DNA of 64,000 nucleotides, taken from assembly GCA_964035545.1 (NCBI GenBank), contig OZ037769.1, positions 3,255,001-3,319,000 on the forward strand, in the 5' to 3' direction. Each line of letters begins with the position of its first letter. Position 1 is the first letter of the stretch. The notes under the pieces were generated by a model. That model saw only the letters and a program-made list of their open reading frames with translations. It had not been told where the DNA came from and did not search any database. Source of the stretch: Bugula neritina. Its lineage: Eukaryota > Bryozoa > Gymnolaemata > Cheilostomatida > Bugulidae. This document shows, piece by piece, positions 1-13,149 of the stretch. Both the position numbers and the translations under genes were made by a program.

Positions 1-3000
1 GGTGACACTGATGAGTGAGCAGAGAACTGTGGGATACAGCAACACTTCAGCGAGGATGTTGTCTATTAACTGCTGCCTCTTCTCAAAGGCCTGCTGCTGC
101 TCATCGGTTTTCTTTTTATACCAGGCAGTCCTATGAACGAGAGCGTTGAGTGTGAGCAGCACCACGTCAACCATGTCCATCATGAAGCAGGTGAAACCAA
201 ACTCTCGGTTGGACGCTGTTTTCAGCACTTCTGATCTGATGAGGTCAACGACACTGGCAATAATGCTGACAGCTAACACCAAGTACGGCAGCAGTGTTGT
301 TATCAGACTGAAGAACTTGTTTAAAGGTCTTTCAGTCAAAGTCTCAACTACCTAGAGAGGAAATTAATAAATAAATGATAGAGTTTTCTTCTCTTACAAG
401 ATTACCTAATAACTTACACTTGCTCATCACTATAAACATAATGCAAAAATTTGCTCATATTTTTATTTGAAAATAAAATGTGCAATACAAATTTTTCCTT
501 TATCTATATCAATCCAAATACACACACACACACACACGCACGAAAGCACACACACACATATATATATTAGATATTAGCTATATGTTATGTAAGCTACTAA
601 AAACTATTTGTTTTTTCATGCTTTATTGCGAAAAAATATTTTAGTATTTATTATTATTGCATACACTATATTTGTTATTATCTCTTACTTTAGGAATAAA
701 TGTCATATGCATGTTACAATAATGTTCAATAGCATTCATAGTTGTAACTTTGCTTATTGCATAAAGTTTATTCTGCAGTGTGCAATGTTCTAGCAGTTTA
801 GACATGTATACAAACTAAAATAAAACTGAACATTTGATTTACATCTGTTATATACCAAAAGTGCAAAATGGGCCCATGATATATCAAACGTTCTAGCCTT
901 TCATATAACTCTGCTACCAACTGCTATAACGGTACAGAGAGCAGACAATTTCTGTATATACCTTCAATCCTTCCTGGACCTGCTCAGTATTCTCCTTGTA
1001 GCCTGCTCTCTGAGTCTTCTTCACAACCACACTTTCAACCCACTTGGTGAGAGGTTTATCAGACCACGAGCTATCATTGAGCTCTTTTATCTGCAACACC
1101 CGGATGTGACATCACTCTCTAGTTCAACATATCATTCCGATATTACAAAAAGTATTCTGTATTATCCAAAACAACCCATTCTTTGAGTTGCTTTCTCTTT
1201 AAAACTGAAGCTGATTCATAAATAAGCTGAGGCAAGTAAACACATCTTGACAGTTTTTTTAGTTTTCATCAAACAATTTAAGCAGCAAAAATGAAGTGTG
1301 ATACTAGATCAAATGATTAAACAATTCAATCCCATTATGCAATAATATATATAATACATGATTTACTAAGAGAGTATTTTGTAGAAACAATTCTCAACCC
1401 TTTTTATCGATGACACTAGTTGGACACGTTAGATTAAAATATTGAGATTATAGGAGTTACCCGCTCATCATATTTGTCTGCTTCCACTTGCTTCTCGTAG
1501 TCAGTTGGATCAAATGTGTCCCGTAGTGGGGGTGGGGGTGTGTCCGGATGAGGAGTGCCGCCAAGAGAGGGCGGACTTGGTGGCGGAGAAGGAGGTGGAG
1601 GAGAAGGCGGAGTATAAATAATTTCTTCCTCTGGAGGACTCCAATCAAACTCTTCCTCTTCAACTATATTGTTCCTCCGTCTGCTGTTTCTAACGTTAAG
1701 GTTGGGTCCCCTGTCGTCTGCTAGCTCAAAGACGGGAGCTCTCTGTACCCCTTCCAGAGCGACTGACTCCATGTTTGGTGGAGGAGGAGGAGGTTGGGCA
1801 ATGAAGAATTCTTCCTTTTAATCAGAAAAGCTAATACCATAAACAGGTGTGTGTGTGCCCGCGTGTGCCTCTGACAAGTTTATACTATATTTATACATTA
1901 TATTATGCAGGTGAATTGAATATTGCCTTACATTTTCATCAACATCATCCGCTTCAAGCAAGCTGGAGAGGTGCTCTCTACGCCTTCGTCGAGCGGATAT
2001 GACACTTTGTTGAGTTGATGCCAGCTCGTCTATTAAGTAGTGAAACATCAAACATGCATTGTCAAAATAATCTCATCATGACATATGTAACCATTATAGC
2101 TTACAATATAAATATTTTTGTATTAGGTATACTATATTAATATATTGTTACCGTGAAACTTATAATGAGTGTGAATTGACGAAATATGGTTGATAATGGA
2201 AATAACTTTTAGGTTGTGACTTTACTATACTACAAGAAGGTAACAGTTAAATAACATAGAACTAATGATTTACTAATATTAATACAACCTAAGCAAGTTT
2301 TAAATGTAACATGAACTCATTCTTTACTTAATATGATGATCATAGTGCATGATTTGGTTCAGCTTAAGTAATGAAAGTTGGTTAAAGTTACTATAAACTA
2401 TGACAATATAATATTTACTAATGAAGAGAAGTCAATGAGAAAAAGTGTTGCTATAGAACACACCTTCAGTTAAACCATCTTCCAAAGCATCCATCCTGAT
2501 ATACTCCCCGACAGGTGCTTCTCTAAACTCGGGTGTTCCGACTCGCCTGGGTCTACGTGGGAGACCCTCACCTCCTTCTGCCCCATCTATTTAACATCAT
2601 ACTGCGGATATTCATACCATTAAACATGCATAGGCTGCCTAGATTTTAGCTTGAAGACTGGATTTTAAGCCATTGTATAGCAAGGTACAAAATCCAATAA
2701 GGTAAGAATAGTTGGGACTTTACATAAGCTGGGAGAGCTTTTCCCTAATGCATTATTATAGCTTTTCATGTATCATCACAGCTATGCCAGCTATTTTATG
2801 CTTTTTCCACATTCATTATGGCTACTACACAATATCTGACCTTTTTGGCTGGTATAAAAACCCAGCACTTTCACTTATCTTTACACTTGCGTCTTGCCAC
2901 TTGTCACTTGCAACTACACTTATAACTTATGATGCAACCTATTTTACATTGCTAAATTCTTTCAGTCTGCCACAATAAATATTTCTATATTTTAAAACAC

Positions 3001-3494
3001 AACAAGAATAGTTATATTTCACAAAAAAAAACATTTGATAAGTCTTCAATGTTGTGCAAAAACATATTTTTGACAAGTGTGACCTTTGACCTTTTGACAT
3101 CTTATAAATTTGGAGATATATTAAACCCAGTAGCCTGTTTATTATAGCGTTTCTCATTTATAAACCTCCATCTTATAATAGCAACAAAAGCTATGTGCAA
3201 AAGTGCAATATATATATTGTAATGTTTTTGGGAAGCTGTTGATGACACAATGATGTAATACTCAGCAGTCAGGTAATTACCCTTCAGCAGATGACAGCAC
3301 TCTATGATAGAATATTAGAGTTATTTTGCTATGATTGTGTAGTGTGTTAAATTACTAATTAATATATCAATTAGCCTTATATTAAATAACTGTATAAAAA
3401 ACCCCATAAAAACATATTTTTAGCCCATACCTGGCCTTCCTCCATTTTGATCCTCATAAAAAGAAGTAATCCAGCTGTCCTCTCTTTCTGCCAT
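1..3494 (-). CDS. Unrecognised multi-exon membrane protein, 5' part (runs off the left edge)
   Basis: I do not recognise the family. Six exons join in phase: 3494-3431 (ATG, starts MAEREDSW), 2586-2464, 2029-1932, 1814-1461, 1090-962 and 351 to the window edge, giving about 373 residues so far. Each junction has GT-AG ends. The N-terminal half looks cytosolic and disordered: it has an Arg-rich stretch (SARRRRREH), acidic patches and a run of PPSPPPP-type prolines near residues 180-200. The last visible exon carries a hydrophobic segment (FFSLITTLLPYLVLAVSIIA) and a second one (FMMDMVDVVLLTLNAL), followed by a charged KKKTDEQQQAFEKRQQ stretch, so a multipass membrane protein is likely. The C-terminus is outside the window. 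Exon structure is well supported; function is unknown. Confidence 0.72.
515..570. repeat. CA/TA dinucleotide microsatellite
   Basis: An interrupted (CA)n run followed by (TA)n, inside the last visible intron of the left-edge gene (352-961). Nothing else was seen in that intron. Confidence 0.85.
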
Positions 3495-3537
3495 GTTTTA
3501 TTGTAAACTTACATCCTCCTTAGTCATTCAGAGTTCA

Positions 3538-3600
3538 CACAAAGCTGACTGTAGGATCACACAATGCTGACTGTAGGATCACACAAAGCTGACTCTGTAG
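3538..3600. repeat. Short tandem repeat just upstream of a start exon
   Basis: Three near-identical copies of a roughly 24-bp unit containing GCTGACTGTAGGATCACAC lie about 45 bp upstream of the ATG of the minus-strand gene that starts at 3494. They fall in its probable 5' UTR or promoter. No function is shown by the sequence. Confidence 0.7.
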
Positions 3601-4511
3601 CACTAAGGCAGCTCTATCCTTAGCTACGCCTGCTATTGATGTTAGTATCCACAATACTTTTCAAAATATGAATTCCCAATTTCAGGCCTTTGTTTCGACT
3701 GATGGCTGACTTATAATTATATTTGAAATGAATAGGCATCAATTCACACCTATTCGCTATTTTTTAAAGACCTTTGTTTGATCATTAAGGCATTATATAA
3801 TTATAAGTAGAGAAATATAAACAATGTATTATGCAAAAGGAGTTGGTATATTTACCCAACATATTGGGCAATTGATACCTATGAATGGCCCTTACAAAGT
3901 CCAATTAGAAATAAAATCATAATGGTACATTCAACAATTTTCAAACCTAGATATTAACTTTCCAAATAAAAAACAATTTAATAAAAAGTAATCTACAATT
4001 TTGCACAAACATTCTTTAAAAATTTAAGTTATGACACATTTATAATTAACATTGAAGCCTAGCTTCTAGTTACGAGTATGAAATATCAAAATTGAAACAA
4101 CTATAACACGATATTGATAAACATGAACAACATTAGATCATATGCAGGCAAGAAAACAGATAGATTATGCAATTCAACAACCAAGTTTCAAAAAATATCA
4201 AATATAAGCAACTTAACTCCAAGAGGTCTCTAAAAAGATGAGATCTGGAATAAATTTAGCTTGAGATATCGGTATAAGTAAACAAGATTATCATAAATAT
4301 ATCAGAATAAATAATATAGTATATAATATCGTATAACAATCTTGTATATAAAACTACTATCCATTGAGCAAATTACAATGTTACATTATGCCTGTGAGCT
4401 GCACTTGTTTATATTACCCCAAACTTCACCAAGTCCCAGACAATATAAAACTGTTCAGGAAGACTGTGAAGTAATTCTAGGTGACAGGAAGTAGTCAGAA
4501 CTATCGCAGTA

Positions 4512-7500
4512 CTAGGAGTTATAAGGACTCGAGTCTGGCATGCTGCCAACTATAAATGAAGGACGACTACGTACAGGGGAAGGAGTTTTCTTCTCTTCAT
4601 CAAAATTCTCGTTAGAGTTACTATTAATAGATCCGTAGTTGGAAGAGTTGGCCTGTATAGGTGTGACCTCGGGGTCAACCCTCTCATTCACTACCAGAGT
4701 GTACTCCGTCACACGCTTACGGATAAACAGGAGAGTGATGAAAGCGACAACAGCGAACCCAATTGGCACAAATGTCATGATGTTCCTGTAGAATGGGGAG
4801 CAGGCTTCACAGCAAGACCTGAAGAGTGTTCAACACACCTGAATTACTAGTATATACACCTGAATTACTAGTATATACACCTGAATTACTAGTATATACA
4901 CCTGAATTACTAGTATATACACCTGAATTACTAGTATACACACCTGAATTACTAGTATACACACCTGAATTACTAGTATATACACCTGAATTACTAGTAT
5001 ATACACCTGAATTACTAGTATATACACCTGAATTACTAGTATATACACCTGAATTACTAGTATATACACCTGAATTACTAGTATATACACCTGAATTACT
5101 AGTATATACACCTGAATTACTAGTATATACACCTGAATTACTAGTATATACACCTGAACTCTGAAGCAATAAGTAATGGAGACATTAAAACACCAATAAA
5201 GAGTGAAAAAACTCACGTTGTTTTACATGGATGGAAGACCTGAATCAACTGGACGGCTAAACCATTGGACAGTTTATCTGTGAAGCTCATAGCACCATAG
5301 ACAAATGCAGCACTTTCCTGCAAAATCATAGGAAAGGTTTGATGTCACCATCACAGAAGTGTACGAATAATGTGCGAGTAATGTCAGAGTAATGTATGAG
5401 AATGACAGAGTAATGACAGAGTAATGCCAAAAGTAATGTATGAGTAATGCCACATGTATGTGATGTCATGAAACATGATATTAAATAAATTGCTAATAAA
5501 GGTCTTCAATATAGCACCATGACTGAATAGTCATATAAAGCCACAGTTGTGCAATTTTAAATCTATAGTTCGGCAAGTCTTTGATGTTCAATGTAAGTCG
5601 AGAAATTTATCAATTAGCAAGACATTAACTTCTATTTGATGTCAAATAGTTGATGGCAATCAGAACTCTGATGACTATAGAACAGGTTACCAACCAACAG
5701 CATTTCCATTAGTTGCACCTCTACTTGTATATCTAATTTAACTTAAGCATGTCTACTACTTCATGTTTACAGAGTAATAATGATTCAGCTAGCATGGCAG
5801 CAGTAATAAGGCAGCAGTAATAAGGCAAAGAAACTTACGGTGTTCTGGTCGATTAAGTCAGCGGTGAGAGAGAGCGACAGCACTAGTATTGTGGATCCAC
5901 CAATACCGTTGAGAGCACCGGCAGCCATGACTAGATAATGATCAACTGATACGCTGGCCTTCAGCCAATAGAACCAGACACTAGCACCCGAGACAAACAG
6001 CAGACCCAGTACGTACGTTTTCTACAGAGTATTACGTCGGCGTAAGAATCTAACAGGATATTAGGTAAATATGGCAGAGGTAATAATGACACAAATGGAA
6101 AAGTGGGTAAAAATGGCACACTGATGTTAAATTTTTCCAAACCCCCAATCCTTAAACCCGCCATTCCAAACCTTGATATTGAAAATGTGCCCTTTTTACC
6201 TACTTTGCCATTTGTGCCATTATTACCTCTGCCAGTTTTACTGTAACATTTTTACCTTTGCCATTTTACCAGACACCATCTATCATGTATACATACCAGT
6301 GCTCTTTGAATACTAGTATGCTATTCCATGTTATCAAAGTTCAATAAAATAGCAGTTACCTTTTTGCCGAACTTTTTACTCATAAGCTTGAGAGGGAAGG
6401 TGACGAGAAACCCGCTAATATATATGACCAAGGGTACAATGGCTATGTAGGTCTGCAACAATATGAGATAAATATAAAGTCACAGTCTGTCGTTGGGAAA
6501 AGTGAGAAACTGGGTGCTGAGAAGTTTAACATAGCCACAGGAGAAAATAACTTCTAAATTTTCTTGCATGTGTGTAGTATTATAAGTAGCAGAGTTTTCC
6601 AACAAGAGTTATCATTCAAATCATTGGGTAGGCTATTGCGTGCATAACATGAGCTTCAATGAGAAAAATGGAAGGGATATGTCAAAATGTCGCCAGAAAA
6701 CAAAAGGAACACGGCTATATTTACAGACAGTTATAATTTGTTGAATTTTTTAAATGCCTTATTGGTGATAATGACCAATTTTTCAGCCTACTGTGTCATA
6801 ATCAGGTTGCCTAGACTCAACGACTAACTGAAGACATACATGAATGAAATGCACAACAAAACTGATTTGCTTGAGTACACAACTCCAAAACTGGCATTAA
6901 TTTGAAGCTGGGCAAGAGCGATATTTTGAGTATGAATTTTAAGTTCTAGTGATTCACATCTAAACATTACCCATTACTCTACTAAGTATGGCAAGACTAA
7001 GTAATCGAAGATGAAGTAGAGAAAGTACAAAATAAGTAGACTAGTAACTGGACAGTGTTAGTAAAATTGTTAATCAACTGGAAGCAGACGTATTATTATA
7101 CTCTTCTAGCAGTTTGGTTCCAACGAGGAAACCAACAGATGGGAATTTCATAAGCAAAAATTCTGTGCCATGATTAATTGCTCCGAGATTGTTGATCGGA
7201 AAGGTAATTCAGTCATTTTTATATTTCAACATCTGCTAACATTTGTCTATCCAAATTGCTTAGCAATATCACAACCCTGGCTAGTATGATGGTGCAACAC
7301 TTGACCATATTAAATGCATTCATTGTAAGAGAATCTGTAACATTTACAGCTGTTTCAGTCTGTAACATGCCTAGCAGCTGTCTTCCACTGATAATATTGA
7401 TGCCATAAATATACATAAAGCAGGAGAAGACAAATTCAAGTTAGATAGGAATACTGACTTACTTTAGTTAGACTGAGAGTTTCCGTTAGATACATACTCA

Positions 7501-8217
7501 AATATACCTGCGACAGGTTCACTATGAGTCTGGTGCACATGTACAGCAGGGCTACCTGCAACACACAGTTACAAGCAGCTTGGTCATTGTGCGTAGGTTA
7601 GAGTTCTTGGACTAAGGTACGATATTTACATAGCATACTGACAACGGCTATTTATTATAGAATAGTATGTACCACTGCATTGTGCTATGTACCAGTAAAT
7701 GTACACACTACAGTACAAATAACTACTATATACACTACACACTACAACACGCTATGTACTAAATATACTACAGCATACTATGCACTAACAACTATAGATA
7801 CTACAACAACATTTGTATTCACAATACCACACACCACACTGTATAAATCTCTTACACTGAGAGACGTACCAGATAAAACTGCGGAGTCTTCAACCAACAC
7901 ATGACGTACATCTTTGTACGGATACTTGTAGATAAGTCATTGTCTAGTTCTGCAGATTGCTCCTTGGTGCCGACATGAAATATGATGCAGAATACCACTC
8001 CTGTGCCTATCACTATGAACGCCAGATTCTGCAGAAAAAATAGTTATTTTGTAGATATAAACCATAACCTGCACCATAATGATGTGTTCCATAACTATTA
8101 CTACTACTACTGCTGCTGCTGCTACTACTACTAACTATTACCACTACTACTGCTGCTACTGCTACTACTACTACTACTGCTACTACCGCAACTATTACCG
8201 CTGTGCTCCTACTATTA

Positions 8218-8267
<50 letters not shown>

Positions 8268-8335
8268 TACTACTACTACTGCTACTACTATTACTACTAC
8301 TACTAGTACTACTACTATACTACTACTACTACTAG

Positions 8336-8367
<32 letters not shown>

Positions 8368-8386
8368 GTACTACTACTACTACTAG

Positions 8387-8420
<34 letters not shown>

Positions 8421-11400
8421 GCTACTGCTACCAGAAGCAACACTAACCCTGAACGTCTGGTAATCAGTTGGTGACACATCCTGAGTCGTTGCGCCATCAT
8501 TACTATCCATTGACAGCAAATACCATGTCAGAAGGTATACTGTAAGGTTAGAGATTACGGTGAAGGCATATCTACAGAACACATACTGAAATAGACTAAT
8601 AGAATGCAAGTACAGATAAGTACATCACCACAAACCCTCGCCAGGCAACTAACAGTGAGAATTGCCCTCCCATACCCAGTTAATATATCTTTCAGTGTAA
8701 TCTAAACAGAGGTAGTATATTATATCGACATAGTATATTATATAGTGCACAATAATATAGTAAATAATATAGTAAATAATATATTATTGCATTGCATACA
8801 CGCACGCTATACCACATACTATAATATTATACCTTGCATTGTATGTTCTGTATTACAATATATTACACTATATATCATAATATCCTGCATATAGCACACC
8901 TGATAGAGTTTAGCCCAACTTTATCATGTTGGCAGGTGGTGAGAGAAGGTATAAGTGAGAGGTGAGATATTTGTGTGCTAGCCCAACCAAACTGGAATAT
9001 AACAATGAAAGGGGCGTAGTAGATGAGATACTCTAGTGTAGTGGAGTCACTTGGTAAGGAGTAGTACATGGGGTCCCTTCCCACCACAGGAGTGAATATG
9101 AAACTGAAGCTAACGGCTACACAGATACATCCTGTAAGTACAGAATAATACGCAAGTTATCAGTTGCAAACTGCAAGTTTCACTTAAATGTGGTAAGGTG
9201 CATTGTCAAGTCTTTGTTAAGTTCCACTTAAACAGCATGGTAATGTGGGAAGGTACATTGCTATAGGTAAGTGCCAAGTGGGATTGGCTAGCAGATGGTG
9301 ATTTCAATTAAACATTTGGTCTCCAGTGTAAACAGTGACAATAGCAAGAACAACTTGCATGTTACCATATGTATTAGTTGCAGTGTACATTATTCACTGG
9401 CCAATTGTGGGTGTATTCTAGTGATATGAATGGAATCATGTGTAAAAAGAGGGAATTTATCTGTCTGGCGCTATGCCAAAAAATTCCTGATCCTTAGATA
9501 AGAGAAGTTTATTAATTAAGACACTGTTTATAGTATTTAGATGAATTATTATTACAACTCAACTGTTTTGACAAATTAAAATTAAATAAGATGCATGCGG
9601 TGAAGAGCTAACTCATCCCTGATCAAAGTGCAAACAAATCTATTACACAACATCCTTCACCAGTTCTATTGAATCTGATTTCATCATCAGAGGGAGTGTT
9701 TGACAAAGAGGCATAAACTAGGAGCTGTGCTGTGATACATTAAGCACAATACTGAATCCTACATTTACTGTATGGTGTGTAGTGTATAGCCATGATATTT
9801 ACAGATGGTGTGTAAATTGTATTTCATCAGATAAGCACCGGAAGGAAGTGCAAAAAAAGTAACACTGACTATACACTTTGGCTCTGACAGTGTGACGCAT
9901 GGCAATAATTGAATAAAATTCCATAAAATTAATAACAGTTAAATTAAGCACCATTAAATCAGCTTCAGTGTTGGTAATATACCAACAACCCCTCCCCATA
10001 CAGTCCTAAATTTCATTTTGAAAAACAGACCCATAAATGGGAGGGGGGAGTAGATTATCTGTTGATACTGAAATAAGAAAGCAACTCAGCAGTCTACGAA
10101 CCTATCAGATGCCACGATTTTCTCTTTCCATAGTTACAGAACCCGTTGATTCTATCAGACTCATATCCTACAAGGGGCGTGGCTACAGCATCAGCCACCT
10201 ACAGCAAGTGTCAATCAAGTGTCACATAATCAAGTCACATGCCCCACTTTCCCTGGGTATGCATTTGAGTAAATATATTAACTAATGATAATTCAATATT
10301 TTAGAGTTGGCACTCTGCCACTATAATAACATCCTATCAGCTAAGAACTTATAACCCACAAGGACTTGGCTCTACTTATCCTAAATAGAATGGGGGTACC
10401 CATAGCACAAGTTATCAAGTAATTCAAGAAGGCTACATTTTAAAGTTGAATATTACATAATAGTGTCAACAGCACATCATATGATGAAACAAGTCCAGTT
10501 AATCACATGCATCACGTGGGTAATGACTGACCATTATCTTATGTTATCAACACGTGTCCACCATATGGACACATGGAACACGTTACTAACATCATATGTG
10601 CCAGTTTTACCTACAACATTCTATACCCTAGACTACTATTAGGCTATTGGCTATAATCAATCTGTTTGAACAGAGAGAAAAACCGCAAAAATCTTTAAAA
10701 TTAAGGGCAAATATTTTTTCAAAAGTTGACTAATTTAAATGAAACGTTACCACAAATTGATTCAGAATAAAATAATAATATGTTAGATATACTTATGAAA
10801 ATGGGAGTATTGGTGGTCTAGGGAGCATTGATAGTTTGCCTAGTAAGCCAGAGGTCATGGGTTCAAACCCCAGTAGAGAACATTGGCGATGTTAGGAAGA
10901 GCATCCAGTCATGATTGCTGCTGTGCCATATCTGAATAAGTCTTTAGTCCGCTTCAACAAAAGAAACCTCTTACATTAGGGGTTCTCACTATAAACTTGC
11001 TTTAGTTTTTATATACTTATGAAATCACTAACAGCAAGTAGCTCCCAGTAAACTACTAATAGTTACTAGTTAAGGAACTAGTAGTAGGTTATTATTAAGT
11101 TTTACCTCTTGTGACTTTCAGTAGTTACTAAAAACTGTTATAATCATCTACTGATAAGGCTTGTCAATTAACAATAGAACTCATTAGTTAAATTGCCAAC
11201 ATTACCAAAACGATGACACTAGTTATTTTTAAATTTGTTCACAATAGGAACTGAAGTCTTAATTGAATTACATTCCATAAATGTTACATATACTAAAAAA
11301 TGCATCTAATATCCGGTATAAAAAATTGGGTTAAACCAAAATATAATTTTGTGAAAATAAATCTGATTAGCTAATGTCATCATACCTGACCAATAAGAAG

Positions 11401-12169
11401 GAGTGTTCCAGCCAACACGTTGTTCATGCCAATGACCTTGTGGTAGAATATGAGGAGATATGTAAACCACATAGATGCACACAAGTCGTTGAGTACATGC
11501 CCAACCCCATAGCTAAACCTGTAACGCGCAAGCATTACACATTAATATGTATATAACTCAAATACAAAGCTTAATTTGAACAAGCTCAACTAACGATAGC
11601 TAGTTATTTCCTAAAAGTCTCAACCTGCAGTTCTAATCACTACAAGTGAATGGCAAGGAATGCATTATGCTAACTTCATAGTAACAGTTTTAGAGCACTT
11701 CTATTATTTTCAAATATATCCTTCATCTCAATGTTATAAGTTTATAGCAAAACTGCAAAACATATCTGTCAAAAAGTGGTCAAACATTAATTAAGGAAAC
11801 TATACAAACAATCAGCAAAGCTTGAGGTTCTAAATCAAAGATTAGGGAAAGAGGAAGTTTAATTATTCCATACAATAATGAAAAGCTCAAAGCTATGCAA
11901 CCCTCACCAAAGCTATGGCCTACGTAGGACTTAGTAAAGCCTTCCAATATATATATATAAGTACTACTTTGAAAGCAGCTCTACTAAATTCATACCAAAA
12001 ACCAACAACCAGCTAGCTACCTCACAAATACAGTTGCTGAGCAACAAAAGAAAAAACAAAATGTCAGTGATGACATATGGTGGTGCTAAAAAGATGGTAG
12101 TTTGAGTCAGTATTATTAGACTTACTTTCTGCCTAGTGGGAGGGGAGTAGAAGCACCAGACTCTGCCAT
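4512..12169 (-). CDS. MFSD12: MFSD12, major facilitator superfamily lysosomal/melanosomal cysteine transporter
   Basis: MFSD12 proteins are 12-helix MFS carriers needed for cysteine import into lysosomes and melanosomes (family knowledge). Eleven exons join in phase to 506 residues: 12169-12126, 11518-11386, 10198-10102, 9131-8900, 8571-8448, 8028-7870, 7555-7508, 6452-6360, 6021-5839, 5317-5217 and 4818-4512. Family hallmarks: [19 protein letters not shown] in exon 2, [12 protein letters not shown] in exon 3 (helix 2-3 loop), [13 protein letters not shown] in exon 5, [10 protein letters not shown] in exon 9 and [19 protein letters not shown] in exon 10. A Cys pair (TSCCEAC) precedes the last helix, and a Ser/Asn-rich cytosolic tail follows, ending PYNS. 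The length is close to vertebrate MFSD12. Two introns are filled by repeats: (TAG)n in intron 5 and a 21-bp minisatellite in intron 10. The start is the first ATG in frame ([11 protein letters not shown]). Confidence 0.93.
4826..5160. repeat. 21-bp minisatellite in MFSD12 intron 10
   Basis: About 16 copies of a 21-bp unit, almost invariant, fill most of the intron between exons 10 and 11. On the transcribed (minus) strand each unit reads TACTAGTAATTCAGGTG, so each has a possible branch-site-like TACTAGTAA and an acceptor-like TTCAG followed by GT. The genuine acceptor (CTTCAG, exon from 4818) lies 20 nt past the last unit, almost exactly one period away. Because the unit is a multiple of three, it also reads as YTSNSGV or LVYTPEL in all-open frames; these are not genes. 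Confidence 0.95.
5365..5455. repeat. Degenerate GAGTAATG-rich tandem stretch
   Basis: Imperfect repeats of AGAGTAATG and TATGAGTAATG in MFSD12 intron 9, about 50 nt upstream (on the minus strand) of the exon 10 acceptor. The rest of the intron, 5456-5838, shows only a two-copy GGCAGCAGTAATAA repeat next to the exon 9 donor. Confidence 0.6.
6058..6285 (-). mobile_element. Foldback MITE-like element, family P copy 1
   Basis: A self-complementary element in MFSD12 intron 8. Its left arm (GGTAATAATGACACAAATGG, GTAAAAATGGCACACTG) pairs with its right arm (TTTGCCATTTGTGCCATTATTACC). The centre contains AAACCCCCAATCCTTAAACC and GAAAATGTGCC. The same arms and centre occur at 60345-60610 in opposite orientation and as fragments at 54650-54745 and 57140-57245, so this is an interspersed family and not chance symmetry. 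Confidence 0.75.
8083..8432. repeat. (CTA)n/(TAG)n trinucleotide microsatellite in MFSD12 intron 5
   Basis: About 350 bp of CTA repeats with CTG and TATA interruptions fill nearly the whole intron between exon 5 (ends 8448) and exon 6 (starts 8028). On the transcribed strand this is (TAG)n, with an AG every three bases. The Ser-, Tyr- and Leu-rich open frames across it are by-products of the repeat. Confidence 0.95.
8685..8900. repeat. AT-rich TAGTATATTA quasi-repeats
   Basis: Imperfect TAGTATATTATA and AATATAGTAAATAATAT motifs in MFSD12 intron 4, next to the exon 4 donor. Low-complexity sequence with no coding signal. Confidence 0.5.
10806..10998 (+). mobile_element. tRNA-derived SINE, copy 1
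   Basis: The head is tRNA-like, with an A-box-like TGGTCTAGGGAGCATTG and a good B box (GGGTTCAAACCCC). The body GATGTTAGGAAGAGCATCCA, then CTGTGCCATA, AATAAGTC and a closing GGGGTTCTCACTATAAAC, is shared with the elements at 29355, 31285 and 44788. Only the shared body justifies the call. It lies in MFSD12 intron 2, antisense to the gene. Confidence 0.78.
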
Positions 12170-12216
12170 TGTAGACAGTGGGCTATGTTTTTCAGAGTGT
12201 AGAGCTGCTCAGACTG

Positions 12217-12319
12217 AAGACTTCATTGTAAGAGAATTTTAAACTGAAACAATATAAAAACATTTACTAGACTTCAGTGCAAGATAATTTCAAACTGAAA
12301 CAGTACAAGAACATCTACC
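12217..12319. repeat. Two-copy 51-bp tandem duplication
   Basis: Two adjacent diverged copies of a unit beginning AGACTTCA and containing TTTAAACTGAAAC or TTCAAACTGAAAC. It lies just upstream of the first MFSD12 coding exon, probably in its 5' UTR or promoter. Confidence 0.65.
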
Positions 12320-13149
12320 AGACACCTAAGTTGTAAAGTTCACTATTAATTATTGCAAAAACAGACATTGAATACACTGATACCACAAACATAACACACT
12401 TGATAAAACAATATTTTTTACAGAAATAAGTATACAAAAGTATTATTAAACAAATATGTTAATTTAAAAAGAGTTTAAAAGACATCAAGGTATTTCAGAG
12501 TCATAAACTTTTACAAAAATGACAAATCTTGAGTTTCATATAACTAAGCTGTTCATATTGGAACAGTTTGGACTACACTGAATGATCTACTTTTAAATTT
12601 GTATCAAAATAGCGTTTGTTAACATGAAAAATACGATAAACTTATGGGTATTCCAATATACCTAATATCAAATTATCTTTATTTACATGCACCAACCAAA
12701 ATCATCATTTCATTTTACAGCTTTGATTTTGTGTAGCAGCCAGACTTTAAATTTTTAATGAGACTGCTTTATATAATGAGGTTAAAGTATGTACCTGCTA
12801 AGGGAGCACAACTCTTAATTATATATTATATATCAGGGACATTGAAAAATGGTATTATAGTTTAGTTTCATCATGACATTAACTATAAAACTTTTAAAGG
12901 TATATTAATAACTAAGAAACTGAAAGATTAACAAATTTAAAATATTAACTAATAACCAATAATATAAGCAATAAAATAGCTACAATAATAATATACAACT
13001 GTGATTTGAAATACCAATTACCAATGCTGATTGTAATAATAGTAAGATTAAGTTTAACATCATATGTGATCATAATGACATCTTGACAAATACTGACGGT
13101 TAAAAACTATATAATATTATTAATATTTCTGAATTTACATCATCGCTGC

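Noticed and set aside
4826-5160. Regular repeats that could look like a CRISPR array
   Set aside because: There are no unique spacers; the units are head-to-tail copies in an animal intron.
4807-5216. Open frames on both strands reading [14 protein letters not shown] or ILVIQVY repeats
   Set aside because: The 21-bp period is a multiple of three and the unit lacks stops in several frames; the array lies inside an MFSD12 intron flanked by well-supported exons.
8079-8609. Poly-Ser, poly-Leu and poly-Tyr open frames
   Set aside because: They are translations of the (CTA)n microsatellite. Only 8448-8571 is coding (MFSD12 exon 5).
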